Shown piece after piece: positions 1-8,698 of a stretch of DNA of 37,522 bases. The stretch's first letter is position 1. Every line of letters begins with the position of its first letter. Made by a program: the position numbers and the translations under genes. The DNA comes from Flavobacteriaceae bacterium bin25 (lineage in GTDB: Bacteria; Bacteroidota; Bacteroidia; Flavobacteriales; Flavobacteriaceae), in contig MPMN01000026.1 in the NCBI GenBank assembly GCA_002238525.1, positions 1 to 37,522 of the forward strand. The letters run 5' to 3'. The notes under the pieces are model-generated. The model was not told the origin of the DNA. It did not search any database and worked only from the letters and a program-made list of their open reading frames with translations.

Positions 1-310
1 GAGTAGGTTGTGAAGGTAATCTACCTCCAAATATCTGTCCAAGTGCAGGATCATCTTTCAAATGCTCAACATCATTACAATCCTCATAGCCCAACAAAAC
101 AGTATAAACCCGATATTTCAACAATGTGTACATGGAATACTTCACCAAACACTGCTTACGTCTATCAAAAAGCCTATTACAATAACGAAGGATGCATCTA
201 GTCTTTCTTTCGATCTTTTCAAGAAGGATAACCGATCCATCCGAAGTGGTTCTTTCTCCTTTAAAATCACCAGAAATCACCTGATTCCCTTGATAAAATA
301 TAGAGTTCAT
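1..310 (-). CDS. IS1380-family transposase, N-terminal part (runs off the left edge)
   Basis: Minus-strand reading frame open from an ATG at 310 to the window edge, about 103 codons. It begins MNSIFYQGNQV and continues with TTSDGSVILLEKIE, a YRVYTVLLGYEDCND segment and DDPALGQIFGGRLPSQPT. The LGYEDxND...DPAL...LxSQPT pattern is what I know from the N-terminal part of IS1380-type DDE transposases, just before the first catalytic aspartate, which lies outside the window. No stop or frameshift is seen in the visible part, so the element may be intact. Its 5' end is marked by a terminal-repeat-like sequence at 397-418. Family assignment is from remembered motifs, not from a search. Confidence 0.75.
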   Translation of the reverse strand, partial: MNSIFYQGNQVISGDFKGERTTSDGSVILLEKIERKTRCILRYCNRLFDRRKQCLVKYSMYTLLKYRVYTVLLGYEDCNDVEHLKDDPALGQIFGGRLPSQPT

Positions 311-396
311 AAATCAATAATTTTTATGGATTAAAAAATGCGTCTAAATGCATATAAACGGCTGTAAGATAATAAAATAAATCCAATTATAAGCCT

Positions 397-418
397 TTAG
401 TATGAATTATTCGGGTTA
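397..418. repeat. Putative terminal inverted repeat of the IS1380-like element
   Basis: The 22-nt sequence TTAGTATGAA...CGGGTTA lies about 90 bp upstream of the minus-strand transposase start. It matches 20 of 22 positions with 28138-28159, where a plus-strand IS1380-like fossil ends. The orientation fits: the 5' end of a minus-strand element and the 3' end of a plus-strand element should read the same on the plus strand. The exact outer boundary and target duplication were not determined. Confidence 0.55.
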
Positions 419-423
419 AAGCC

Positions 424-1833
424 CTAAGGTTTTTTGACTTGAGCGTAAAGGGGTACTTTTTTAGTTTGGAGTCTATCAACCACGAAATTTCCTATCTCCA
501 AGCCTTGTGTCACGCCTTCTTCGATTGCCATCATATAGTGAATCCCTCCATAGAGTCTAGATATGGCTGCTTCTTGGGATGCCTCCAAGAATGAATTAAA
601 TTTTCTAGCTGGGAGGCCATATTCTACTTCAACGGTATCAAGATAAGAAAAATTATCTCCGTACAAGTCAGTTAGTTTCACTGCAGCGGCAGAAGAAATA
701 ACGGAATGTCCAGAAGTATATTCAGGGAAAGGTGGAGTTTGTAAAAGGGGCGTCCATTGCACATCGTAGTGTGCATTAATCAGAGTTTCGGGGCGCACCA
801 CCAATGTATCCCATTTTTCTTCCCAACAGCTGATAAATGCATCAAATAAAACGATGGCCACATTAGCATAGGCATTGATGGTATCTTCAAAACTACTATT
901 GGACTGACGGGTAGCTATGGCGGTAATACCAATCCAATGACCTCCGGGTGTAATCTTTTTTGTTGCAAACATGGCATGTCCTCGATGGTGGGTTACATAG
1001 GGATTACAATCCCAGAATTTAGCGATTTCAACTTGTTCTTGATCTAGTTCTTTGCTCACTTGGTAGACCTCCCATAATTGTTGTTGAAAGGGAGATCCTT
1101 CAGCTAAATCGAACTCAATAGGGGGTTTGGGGTCAAACTGTTTTGCCGAATCAATAACCATAGTTCGGATATCTTTCCAATGAGGTTCAATCCCATCCAT
1201 ATAGTCAGGAGGTGTAGGTTTCCAATACTGGTCAGGTTCCAAAATGGTATATTTTGGCCATGTCCTGGTTTGATTATACAAATCATCATCGGCCCAATCT
1301 ATTATGTGATTGGCAACATCTTGGGCATATTCTCTGGATGCTTTAATAATTCTGGAAGGTACGCGTAGTTTCTTGATTGCTTTTTTAACTTGATTTAGCT
1401 GGTTTTCGTAGCGATCTTCAGAAAATATCAAACTTTTCCCCACATGGTTAAAAGCGTATAGTGCTGCAAGATTTGGATTGACTTGATCACTTTGGGGCAA
1501 GGGTATAGTTTCTAATTCATTGATCTGTCCGACTAGGCTATAGTAGCTTTCTGGATAAAAATGGGCGATAATTTCGTAAGCGGCAATAGTCGGATAGAGG
1601 TATACTCTTGAGGCAACGGGGGGCGAAAAAATATCATAGACGATGGTGTCGGTTAGAGTCTTCATTGAAGAATGAAACAACTCTGGATCATTAACTACTG
1701 AATGATCGAAACTCTTAAAATACTGGCAGCTATTGAGGGATAAAAATACCCCAAGAAATACCAAAACCAAGAAAAATCGGGACTTAGTTATCATCAGAAT
1801 AGCCCAAAAGTACGATCCATTTTTGGAGTTCAA
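424..1833 (-). CDS. Vanadium-dependent haloperoxidase / PAP2-family lipoprotein
   Basis: This 469-codon frame contains the acid-phosphatase/vanadium-haloperoxidase signature. There is an arginine-containing WDTLVVRPETL segment, PPFPEYTSGHSV near residues 368-379 (the P-x4-SGH motif), and SRLYGGIHY near residues 423-431, with the conserved Arg and His that hold vanadate or phosphate. The N terminus has a hydrophobic segment ending LSLNSC, a lipobox, so the protein is probably exported and anchored as a lipoprotein. The ATG at 1794, giving a start MITKSRFF, makes a more normal 23-residue signal peptide than the ATG at 1833. Members of this family in Bacteroidota are common and mostly of unknown substrate; true haloperoxidase activity cannot be claimed. 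It is divergent from the RM locus and looks like unrelated flanking chromosome. Confidence 0.82.
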   Translation of the reverse strand: MNSKNGSYFWAILMITKSRFFLVLVFLGVFLSLNSCQYFKSFDHSVVNDPELFHSSMKTLTDTIVYDIFSPPVASRVYLYPTIAAYEIIAHFYPESYYSLVGQINELETIPLPQSDQVNPNLAALYAFNHVGKSLIFSEDRYENQLNQVKKAIKKLRVPSRIIKASREYAQDVANHIIDWADDDLYNQTRTWPKYTILEPDQYWKPTPPDYMDGIEPHWKDIRTMVIDSAKQFDPKPPIEFDLAEGSPFQQQLWEVYQVSKELDQEQVEIAKFWDCNPYVTHHRGHAMFATKKITPGGHWIGITAIATRQSNSSFEDTINAYANVAIVLFDAFISCWEEKWDTLVVRPETLINAHYDVQWTPLLQTPPFPEYTSGHSVISSAAAVKLTDLYGDNFSYLDTVEVEYGLPARKFNSFLEASQEAAISRLYGGIHYMMAIEEGVTQGLEIGNFVVDRLQTKKVPLYAQVKKP

Positions 1834-2457
1834 ATTTACTTTATCCTAATATAGACTACCTCCATCATTTAAGTATAACAACGAAATTATAATACTGCCA
1901 TATATTTTTGATGTATCACCAATACCAAAAAAGATAATAGTTGGGCTGAGGTTCTATCTATCTGACTGATTTACTTCTTTTATCCACATTTTCTAACAAA
2001 TAATAACAACTTTTGAGAATATTTAACTTCTAATATAATGGTTGCTTTTAGAACTATTTTTTAAAATCCAAATGCTACTTCCTTGTTAGGTTTTATCTGC
2101 TGTCTATACCTACAAATTTAGATTTGTCTTACCAATTTGGCATGAGTCATCTATCATTAACAAGAATACAATTCTATTGTAGTTTTTTGCAAATTCCAAT
2201 ACCATTATTATATCATTTGACAAATTGAAGCAACTCCTGTTTTCTTTAAGTTAAAAGTTTTTCTTTTCTTTGTTTGAAGTGTAATTCAATAAAAATAGCA
2301 TTATAGAAGGATATGTCCAAAAATCTTTAGCAGATCAGTTTGCCATTACATTAGTTAAAGTAAGTTTTTAGGTTTACACAAATAACCATGCTACTTAAAA
2401 AACATCACAATATGGCAGATGTGCTTAATTAATCCCCCCAAATATAGTTAAACGACT
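1834..2457. other. Gene-free region upstream of the RM locus
   Basis: About 620 bp of very AT-rich DNA with no convincing ORF. It lies between two divergent genes, so it should hold both promoters. A small perfect inverted repeat, ACAAAT-TTAG-ATTTGT, sits at 2112-2127 and could be an operator, though chance is likely in such AT-rich DNA. A C6 run lies at 2434-2439, shortly before the helicase start; it is in no reading frame that joins the helicase. I found no clear Bacteroidota -33/-7 pair with proper spacing. Confidence 0.5.
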
Positions 2458-5400
2458 TTGGAATTGAGAATCATAGACAATAAGAATATACTCCTTAAAG
2501 AAGTTTTGGATAGTACCGTTTCTTCTGAAACGGCAATTTATTTTTCTGGGGACTACTTTTCTTCGTTTGCCCTTTTTTCATTAAGTAGCATTCTAAAACG
2601 GGCAAAGTCGACTCAATTTCTTTTAAACTGGACTAAACACTCAAACCCCATACTCTTAATCAATAGCCGAGAGGAATGTTCTCTCAATTTAAACCTTGAT
2701 AGGAGATATAAGGTTGAAGAAGTGATTAAAACCATTAAGAGGAATGTTAAAATTCGATTTGGTTCAGTTGGAAACCAGAATATATTAATTATCCAAAATG
2801 AAGATGAATCTACCTTTTATTCCCTAACTCCATTAAATCTGGATTCTATATGTCTGGGAGATGTTCCACCTTCATTACCGGTTTTTATCAATGAAATCCA
2901 TGATGAGAATCAAGATTATTTGTCCCTATTCAAATACCAATGGAATATTTCCCCAAAAGATTCTACACAGGGTATAATCGAAATACTAAATTCATTAAAT
3001 CAAGATGTCCCTCCATCTGTTATCTACAGGTCCATTTTGAAAGAGATTTTTAACTTATCTAATATTGACGAAAGAGTTGATTCAAAATTAAACCAGATTG
3101 GACTTAAGGATTCTAAGGTTTGGAATTTATTGTACAACTTTCAGAAGGATGCCGTAGTTGGTGCTATTGACAAAATTGAAACCTATGGCGGGTGTATTAT
3201 TGCTGATTCTGTTGGTTTAGGGAAAACATTTGAGGCATTGGCTGTAATGAAATACTATCAATTACGAAATGATCGGATTCTTGTTCTTGCGCCCAAAAAA
3301 TTAAGAGAAAACTGGACGATTTATCAATTGAATGACAAGCGAAATATTCTGTTTGAGGATAGATTAAACTATGACATATTGAATCATACAGATTTATCAA
3401 GAACTAGTGGCAAATCTGGAGATATCAACCTCTTGACGATCAATTGGGGAAATTATGATCTGGTGGTTATTGATGAATCACACAATTTTAGAAACAATCC
3501 TTATCGAAAAGGAAAAGTTACTCGATATAATAGATTGATGAATGATGTTATCCGTGCTAATATCAAGACTAAGGTTTTAATGCTTTCTGCCACACCGGTA
3601 AACAATAAAATGAATGATCTGAAAAACCAAATACTATTCATAACTGAGGGGAAAGATGATGCGTTTAAAGATTCTGGTATCAATAGTATTTCTCAAGTCC
3701 TTCGAAATGCTCAAGGTAAATTTAATAAATGGTTTAATCAAGTAAATCCTGACGAGATTGATGTAAATGATCTATTGGAAGATTTAGGGGGCTCATATTT
3801 TAAGCTTTTAGATATGATGACTATTGCACGATCGAGAAAGCACATAGAAAAATACTATGACACCTCAAACATCGGGAAGTTTCCTAACCGTTTACCTCCA
3901 ATTACTGTCTCACCTGATATTGATATAGATAATGAGTTTTTAAACATTAGGGAATTGTATGATGAGATAAGCAAACTCACTTTAGCTTCATACACGCCTT
4001 TGGCATATGTTCGTTCAGACAAAAAGGAAGCGTACAAAAGGAAATATGATATCAAAACCGCTACAGGATCTGTATTTCGTCGAACGGAAATAGAGCAAAG
4101 CCTGATTAAATTAATGCGAGTCAATCTTTTAAAACGACTAGAAAGTTCTATTGATTCTTTTCGATTGACTATTAATAATCTCACATACAATGTTTTATCG
4201 AATATTAAACAAATAAACAATCACACCGTGGGTGAGGTGGATTTTAATATTAATATCTCAGATGTTGATATTGATGATACAGAATTAGAAGATTTATTGG
4301 TTGGAGGAAAAACAAAAGTGCTTATACAAGACATTGATTTAATTAAGTGGAAACAGAACTTAGAGTACGATCTCAAAATAATGCAGAACCTGAAAAAAGA
4401 GATTGAGGTAATAGATTTTGAACGAGATGGGAAACTTAAGAAACTCAAATCCCTAATTGAACAGAAGTTTGGAACTCCAATAAACCCTGGTAACAAAAAG
4501 ATCATTGTTTTTACGGCATTTGTAGATACTGCTAGTTATCTTTACAACAATCTAACCGATTGGTTGCTTGAAGATCACGGAGTATATTCATGTTTAATTA
4601 CAGGGAGTGGAACCAACAAAACTAACCTACCAAAGTGTAAAACAGATCTTTCTTCTCTGTTGATCAATTTTTCCCCTCGTTCTAAGATGCGGAATAAAAT
4701 TTTTCCTTATCAGACCAAAGAAATTGATGTAATGATATGTACCGATTGTATTTCAGAGGGGCAAAACCTTCAGGACTGTGATTACCTCATCAACTACGAT
4801 ATACATTGGAACCCTGTAAGAATTATTCAGCGTTTTGGGCGGATTGATCGTATTGGCTCAACCAACGAAAACATCCAGTTAGTCAATTTCTTCCCTAATA
4901 TGGAACTTGATAGTTTTATTGATTTAGTTGGTAGGGTAAAAGGCAGGATGGTCATGTTGGATGTTTCAGCAACTGGGGAGGACAATGTTATTTCAGTAGA
5001 CCCATCAAATATGAGGGATTTGGAGTACCGAAAAAATCAATTGAAGCAACTACAGAATCAGGTAATTGATCTTGAAGATATACAAGGTAATATTTCCATA
5101 ACTGATTTGACCTTAAACGACTTTAAGATAGATTTAGATAAGACAACTGATGAGGAGTTAGACTCCGTTGATCGATTGCCATCAGCAGCCTTTGGGGTTG
5201 TCAAGTCGAATACTGATGAAATCCCAAAGGGCGTTATTTTTTGTTTTAAGGACACTTCAGAGGTAGAAGGTACACAATTGAACATGAGCAACATCTTACA
5301 CCCCTATTTTTTGGTTTATAAAAGTTTATGTGGCGGACAAAACAGCAAAATTTCACAGCCTAAATTAACCTTAGATTATCTGCGCAAGTTGTGTGTACAT

Positions 5401-5631
5401 GAGAAGGAGGTAAATATTCCATTGATTGCTCAATTGGCAAAAAAAACTGCTCGATTCAAAAAAATGGATACTTACCGAAATTTACTTGAAGAAATCTTAC
5501 AAGAAGTTAGTGGTGTTCAAGAAGAGATTGGATTGGATTCACTTGCGACTCCGGGAGGAACCCTATTTAGTGGGGAAGAATTGACCACTCGGGAAAATAT
5601 TGAATTGGTCAATTATTTAATCATTGAGTGA
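2458..5631 (+). CDS. SNF2-type helicase of a type III-like RM locus
   Basis: This 1057-residue protein has an N-terminal region of about 200 residues that I do not recognise (possibly a degenerate PLD-like fold) followed by a superfamily 2 motor. Visible motifs are ADSVGLGKT at 249-257 (Walker A), DESH at 339-342, SATP at 377-380 and, after a long insertion, IIVFTAF, TDCISEGQNLQ and QRFGRIDRIGS at 791-801 (motif VI). The motor resembles RapA/SNF2 proteins that translocate on DNA. There is no ATG at the start; an in-frame stop at 2449-2451 forces a TTG start at 2458 or 2464. Its stop overlaps the next start by four bases (GTGA), so it is translationally coupled to the DUF4391 gene. From annotation memory, helicase-DUF4391-Mod-Res is a recurrent gene order; the helicase's role in it is not known to me. 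Confidence 0.85.
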   Translation: MELRIIDNKNILLKEVLDSTVSSETAIYFSGDYFSSFALFSLSSILKRAKSTQFLLNWTKHSNPILLINSREECSLNLNLDRRYKVEEVIKTIKRNVKIRFGSVGNQNILIIQNEDESTFYSLTPLNLDSICLGDVPPSLPVFINEIHDENQDYLSLFKYQWNISPKDSTQGIIEILNSLNQDVPPSVIYRSILKEIFNLSNIDERVDSKLNQIGLKDSKVWNLLYNFQKDAVVGAIDKIETYGGCIIADSVGLGKTFEALAVMKYYQLRNDRILVLAPKKLRENWTIYQLNDKRNILFEDRLNYDILNHTDLSRTSGKSGDINLLTINWGNYDLVVIDESHNFRNNPYRKGKVTRYNRLMNDVIRANIKTKVLMLSATPVNNKMNDLKNQILFITEGKDDAFKDSGINSISQVLRNAQGKFNKWFNQVNPDEIDVNDLLEDLGGSYFKLLDMMTIARSRKHIEKYYDTSNIGKFPNRLPPITVSPDIDIDNEFLNIRELYDEISKLTLASYTPLAYVRSDKKEAYKRKYDIKTATGSVFRRTEIEQSLIKLMRVNLLKRLESSIDSFRLTINNLTYNVLSNIKQINNHTVGEVDFNINISDVDIDDTELEDLLVGGKTKVLIQDIDLIKWKQNLEYDLKIMQNLKKEIEVIDFERDGKLKKLKSLIEQKFGTPINPGNKKIIVFTAFVDTASYLYNNLTDWLLEDHGVYSCLITGSGTNKTNLPKCKTDLSSLLINFSPRSKMRNKIFPYQTKEIDVMICTDCISEGQNLQDCDYLINYDIHWNPVRIIQRFGRIDRIGSTNENIQLVNFFPNMELDSFIDLVGRVKGRMVMLDVSATGEDNVISVDPSNMRDLEYRKNQLKQLQNQVIDLEDIQGNISITDLTLNDFKIDLDKTTDEELDSVDRLPSAAFGVVKSNTDEIPKGVIFCFKDTSEVEGTQLNMSNILHPYFLVYKSLCGGQNSKISQPKLTLDYLRKLCVHEKEVNIPLIAQLAKKTARFKKMDTYRNLLEEILQEVSGVQEEIGLDSLATPGGTLFSGEELTTRENIELVNYLIIE

Positions 5632-6395
5632 TAGAAGTGAATTACAACGATATATTTCAATTCCCTGAACGTTGCTTGTTACATAAGCGAATTACTAAAA
5701 AATTCTTCACCAAAAACTTTGATCTAACTGCTGCTGAGAAGAAAGTACTCAATAATCATGTGGCGAGAATGAAATGGGTTGCTAGTTTAAAACCAGCTAA
5801 TTCGAACATCCCAAGATATGAAGACCCTCATTACTTATTTGAAGAGTTACAACTGATTACTTGTACTGTTTCTCTTGAAATAGAAAAGATTGTCAAGACT
5901 ATAATTGACCTATTTCAAAAGTATATTCCTTATCCTATTTTACTTGTTATTGAAGACGAGAACAATTTCATCCTTAACACATCAGATAAACGGAACAGCT
6001 CAATTGACAGTAATAAACAGTCTATTGAAAACCACTACACAACGACAAGGATAAACAAAGAAACTAGGCGAAAGCTGGAAAAGACTTTCTTAAGTTCAAT
6101 TTCGTTTGCTCGATTGAACAAAACTGACCTCAGAACCTTGCATCAAGGAATTGCAGATGCCATTGTACAATTTAAGTCATCTAAACTTACGGGGATTTAT
6201 AATCTAGAGAGGGCAAAACAATCTGCCGAAGATCTGAAGCTTTTGTTGCAGGCTGAACAAATTGAGACTAAAATAGCCGGGTTAAGGAGTCAGCTGAAAA
6301 AGGAAACCCAATTGAAGACACGTGTTGACTTAAATATGGAAATACAAAAGCTAAAGCAACTAATTGAACATATAAAAAATACTTTAAGTCATTGA
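5628..6395 (+). CDS. DUF4391 domain protein
   Basis: This 255-residue protein starts at GTG 5628, overlapping the helicase stop; a second GTG lies at 5637. The N terminus (FQFPERCLLHKRITKKFF) and the following basic, tryptophan-containing segment (MKWVASLKPAN) match what I remember of DUF4391, a small family encoded between a helicase and a type III Mod. The last 60 residues are charged and heptad-like (AEQIETKIAGLRSQL...), a probable coiled coil. No catalytic motif is visible and no function is known to me. Its stop lies just before the Mod-1 start at 6398, so the first three genes form one operon. The final ~150 nt of this gene are the apparent source of the second half of the spacers in the mod array. 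Confidence 0.75.
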   Translation: MIEVNYNDIFQFPERCLLHKRITKKFFTKNFDLTAAEKKVLNNHVARMKWVASLKPANSNIPRYEDPHYLFEELQLITCTVSLEIEKIVKTIIDLFQKYIPYPILLVIEDENNFILNTSDKRNSSIDSNKQSIENHYTTTRINKETRRKLEKTFLSSISFARLNKTDLRTLHQGIADAIVQFKSSKLTGIYNLERAKQSAEDLKLLLQAEQIETKIAGLRSQLKKETQLKTRVDLNMEIQKLKQLIEHIKNTLSH

Positions 6396-6397
6396 AT

Positions 6398-8425
6398 ATG
6401 AGTAAGTTATTACCCCCCCCCCTTAAAAATGAGTTAAGTCAAAGTAAAGACTTAATTCAAGAAAACATTGAAACGCTAAAAACCTTATTCCCTGAAATTG
6501 TCACTGAAAACAAAATCGATTTTAAAGTTCTTCAAGGGATTCTCGGAGAAGAAATTGAACAAGAAGAAGAATATTATCGTTTTATTTGGGCGGGAAAATC
6601 TCAAGCAAGACGTGAAGCACATAAACCTTCTACAGGTACCTTACGTCCTGCCAGAGAAGAAAGTTTGGATTGGGATACTACTCAAAACCTCTATATCGAA
6701 GGAGACAACCTGGAAGTATTGAAACTTCTCCAGAAGAGTTATGCAGGAAAAATCAAGATGATTTATATCGATCCTCCTTACAATACTGGAAAAGATTTCG
6801 TCTATAAAGACAACTACAAAGATAATCTCAAAAACTACCAAGAAGTTACCGGGCAGTTAGATTCTGAAGGGAATAAACTTTCTACAAACTCAGATAGTGA
6901 TGGGCGTTTCCACTCGAATTGGTTAAGTATGATGTATCCAAGGTTGATTTTAGCAAGGAATCTATTAAGTGATGATGGTGTAATATTCATTTCTATAGAC
7001 AACAGCGAAGTAAAGAATTTGAAAAACATTTGTGATGAGATTTTTGGTGAAAACAATAGATATAATGAAATAGTTTGGAACAAAAAAAATGCACAAAATG
7101 ATGTTCAAGGCATTCAAAAAAACCACGAATATATTTTAGTATATCAAAGGAAAGGGGTTAATATCAGTGTACAGAAAGACATTAAAATCGAAGTATTTAC
7201 AGACAAGTTTGGATGTTATCATTTAAGTTCTGGTTTTACAATAGGAGGGCAAGGTTCTACCTTAAATGATAGGCCTAATTTAGGGCATACGATCTATTTC
7301 AATGAAAAACTATCAAGCTTTGTGGCTCTACGGGATTATAATTTGGATTTAGCAAAATTTAGTAATGAAATATCAGAAGTATATGAGGATAATATAGAAC
7401 TAATTAATAAAGGCTATGTGCCAATTAGACCTCCTAGAAAGGGAAATTTGTTGGGACGTTGGACATGGAGTTTGGAGAAATTTAACAGTTCAAAGGAATT
7501 GGTTTACATCCGAAAATTAAAAAATGGGGCATATTTACTTAGGCAAAAGAAATATATCGATCCGAATAAGCAACATTTAGAATTTGAGAACGACAAGATT
7601 TATGTTAAGTATGTAAAAAGTTCGCCTCCCAGATCCATTATGGAAGCAAGTAGTAGTAGCGGTACAAGTCTTTTGAACACAATGATAGGAAACAAGATTT
7701 TCCCTAACCCTAAACCTGTTGATTTAATTGTAAGTTTAGTTGGTTTAATTACCTCTAGATGTGATGAAATGCCAATTATTTTAGATTTCTTCTCAGGGTC
7801 TGGAACTTCTGCTCATTCAATACTTGAATTAAATTCGAGGGATAATGGCAAAAGAAAGTTTATTCAAGTTCAACTCCCAGAAAAAACAGACAAGAATAGC
7901 CAAGCATATAAATCAGGATATTCTACTATTGCGGAAATAGGCAAAGAACGAATCCGAAGAGTAGTCAAAAAAATTAAAGAAGAACACCCTATAATATCTA
8001 AAGAACTAGACTTGGGGTTTAAGGTCTTTAAACTTGATAGTTCCAATATCAAAAGTTGGGATGGCAATCCTGATAATGTGGAAACAAGTTTACTAGATAC
8101 AGTAGAAAATATTAAACCAGATCGCACTGAAGAAGATGTACTATACGAAATCTTATTGAAATCTGGGCTAGATTTAACCTTGCCCATTGAAGAAAGAAAT
8201 ATTGAAGAAAAAAAGGTGTTCAACATTGGATTAGGAGCTTTGTTTATTTGCTTGGCAGATAATATCACCAGAAAAGTAGCGGAAGGAATTGGACAATGGA
8301 AAAATGAATGCAATCCTGAGATTTGTAGAGTTGTCTTCAAAGACAATGGATTTTCAGATGTAGAAAAGACCAACTCAGCTCAAACCTTAAAAAGGTATGG
8401 CATAGACGAAATAAAAACTATATAG
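6398..8425 (+). CDS. mod: Mod-1: type III DNA adenine methyltransferase, phase ON (C10)
   Basis: This 675-residue beta-class N6-adenine methyltransferase has DPPYNTG (motif IV) at 125-131, a variable target-recognition region from about residue 205 to 460, then LDFFSGSGT (SAM-binding motif I). The C-terminal domain, ending YGIDEIKTI, is shared by nearly all copies. The poly-C tract is C10, so MSKLLPPPLKNELS reads straight into the body. ATG 6398 is preferred over TTG 6392, which overlaps the DUF4391 stop. The sequence before the start, ACTTTAAGTCA, is coding for DUF4391 here but recurs before every other copy, marking Mod-1 as the position closest to the ancestral operon. Its recognition region contains NHEYILVYQRK and RWTWSLEKF, and is unlike that of any other copy. 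Known of the family: Mod methylates one strand and gives Res its specificity. Confidence 0.9.
   Translation: MSKLLPPPLKNELSQSKDLIQENIETLKTLFPEIVTENKIDFKVLQGILGEEIEQEEEYYRFIWAGKSQARREAHKPSTGTLRPAREESLDWDTTQNLYIEGDNLEVLKLLQKSYAGKIKMIYIDPPYNTGKDFVYKDNYKDNLKNYQEVTGQLDSEGNKLSTNSDSDGRFHSNWLSMMYPRLILARNLLSDDGVIFISIDNSEVKNLKNICDEIFGENNRYNEIVWNKKNAQNDVQGIQKNHEYILVYQRKGVNISVQKDIKIEVFTDKFGCYHLSSGFTIGGQGSTLNDRPNLGHTIYFNEKLSSFVALRDYNLDLAKFSNEISEVYEDNIELINKGYVPIRPPRKGNLLGRWTWSLEKFNSSKELVYIRKLKNGAYLLRQKKYIDPNKQHLEFENDKIYVKYVKSSPPRSIMEASSSSGTSLLNTMIGNKIFPNPKPVDLIVSLVGLITSRCDEMPIILDFFSGSGTSAHSILELNSRDNGKRKFIQVQLPEKTDKNSQAYKSGYSTIAEIGKERIRRVVKKIKEEHPIISKELDLGFKVFKLDSSNIKSWDGNPDNVETSLLDTVENIKPDRTEEDVLYEILLKSGLDLTLPIEERNIEEKKVFNIGLGALFICLADNITRKVAEGIGQWKNECNPEICRVVFKDNGFSDVEKTNSAQTLKRYGIDEIKTI
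6413..6422 (+). repeat. Poly-C phase-variation tract of mod-1 (C10, ON)
   Basis: Ten consecutive C residues, codons 6 to 9 of mod-1. The reading frame continues through LKNELSQSKDL. Losing or gaining one C would terminate translation within a few codons. Confidence 0.9.
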
Positions 8426-8698
8426 ACGGTTAATCCACTATAGATAAGATGAGAATAACATAAGTTCTTATTGATATTTCCTACAGTAAGAAAAAATTCA
8501 TGCTAATTTTATTTTTCATTCTACTAGGCATTATAATAATCAAGTAGTACATTTATTGTAAGTTGGGTAAATTGAAACTGAAATAATCGAATTAGGAACT
8601 CCATTTTAAAAAAAGCCAATTAAACATACGAACAGTACTAAACAAGAAATATATAGGCGAAAACAAGAAATTAAACCAATCTAAAACACTTTAAGTCA
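8426..8698 (+). repeat. Spacer before mod-2: fossil of res 5' end and DUF4391 3' end
   Basis: This 273-bp spacer keeps an ATG at 8449 (ATGAGAATAACA) at the place where res would start. It then has the AAGAAAAA...CTAATTTTA segment corresponding to res1 near 23918-23942, and then an AAATTGAAACTGAAATAA segment corresponding to the DUF4391 gene near 6258-6275. It ends in the CACTTTAAGTCA block that precedes each mod start. No functional ORF remains. Confidence 0.65.

Noticed and set aside
2434-2439. C6 run just before the helicase start as another phase-variation tract
   Set aside because: Adding or removing a C does not connect the upstream ATG at 2419 to the helicase frame; stops follow in each register. 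The run is also too short to slip often.
7870-8373. Long antisense ORFs of about 155-175 codons recurring opposite the 3' part of every mod copy (for example 7870-8373, 10104-10586, 12420-12917)
   Set aside because: They lie exactly opposite the conserved Mod C-terminal coding region and repeat only because that region repeats. Serine-rich, low-complexity translation with no recognisable domain; typical frame shadows.
2458-8425. DISARM or BREX system, suggested by an SNF2-like helicase next to an adenine methyltransferase
   Set aside because: No DrmA/DrmB (DUF1998) pair, and no PglZ, BrxC or BrxL genes. The methyltransferases are type III Mods and two genuine Res subunits are present.
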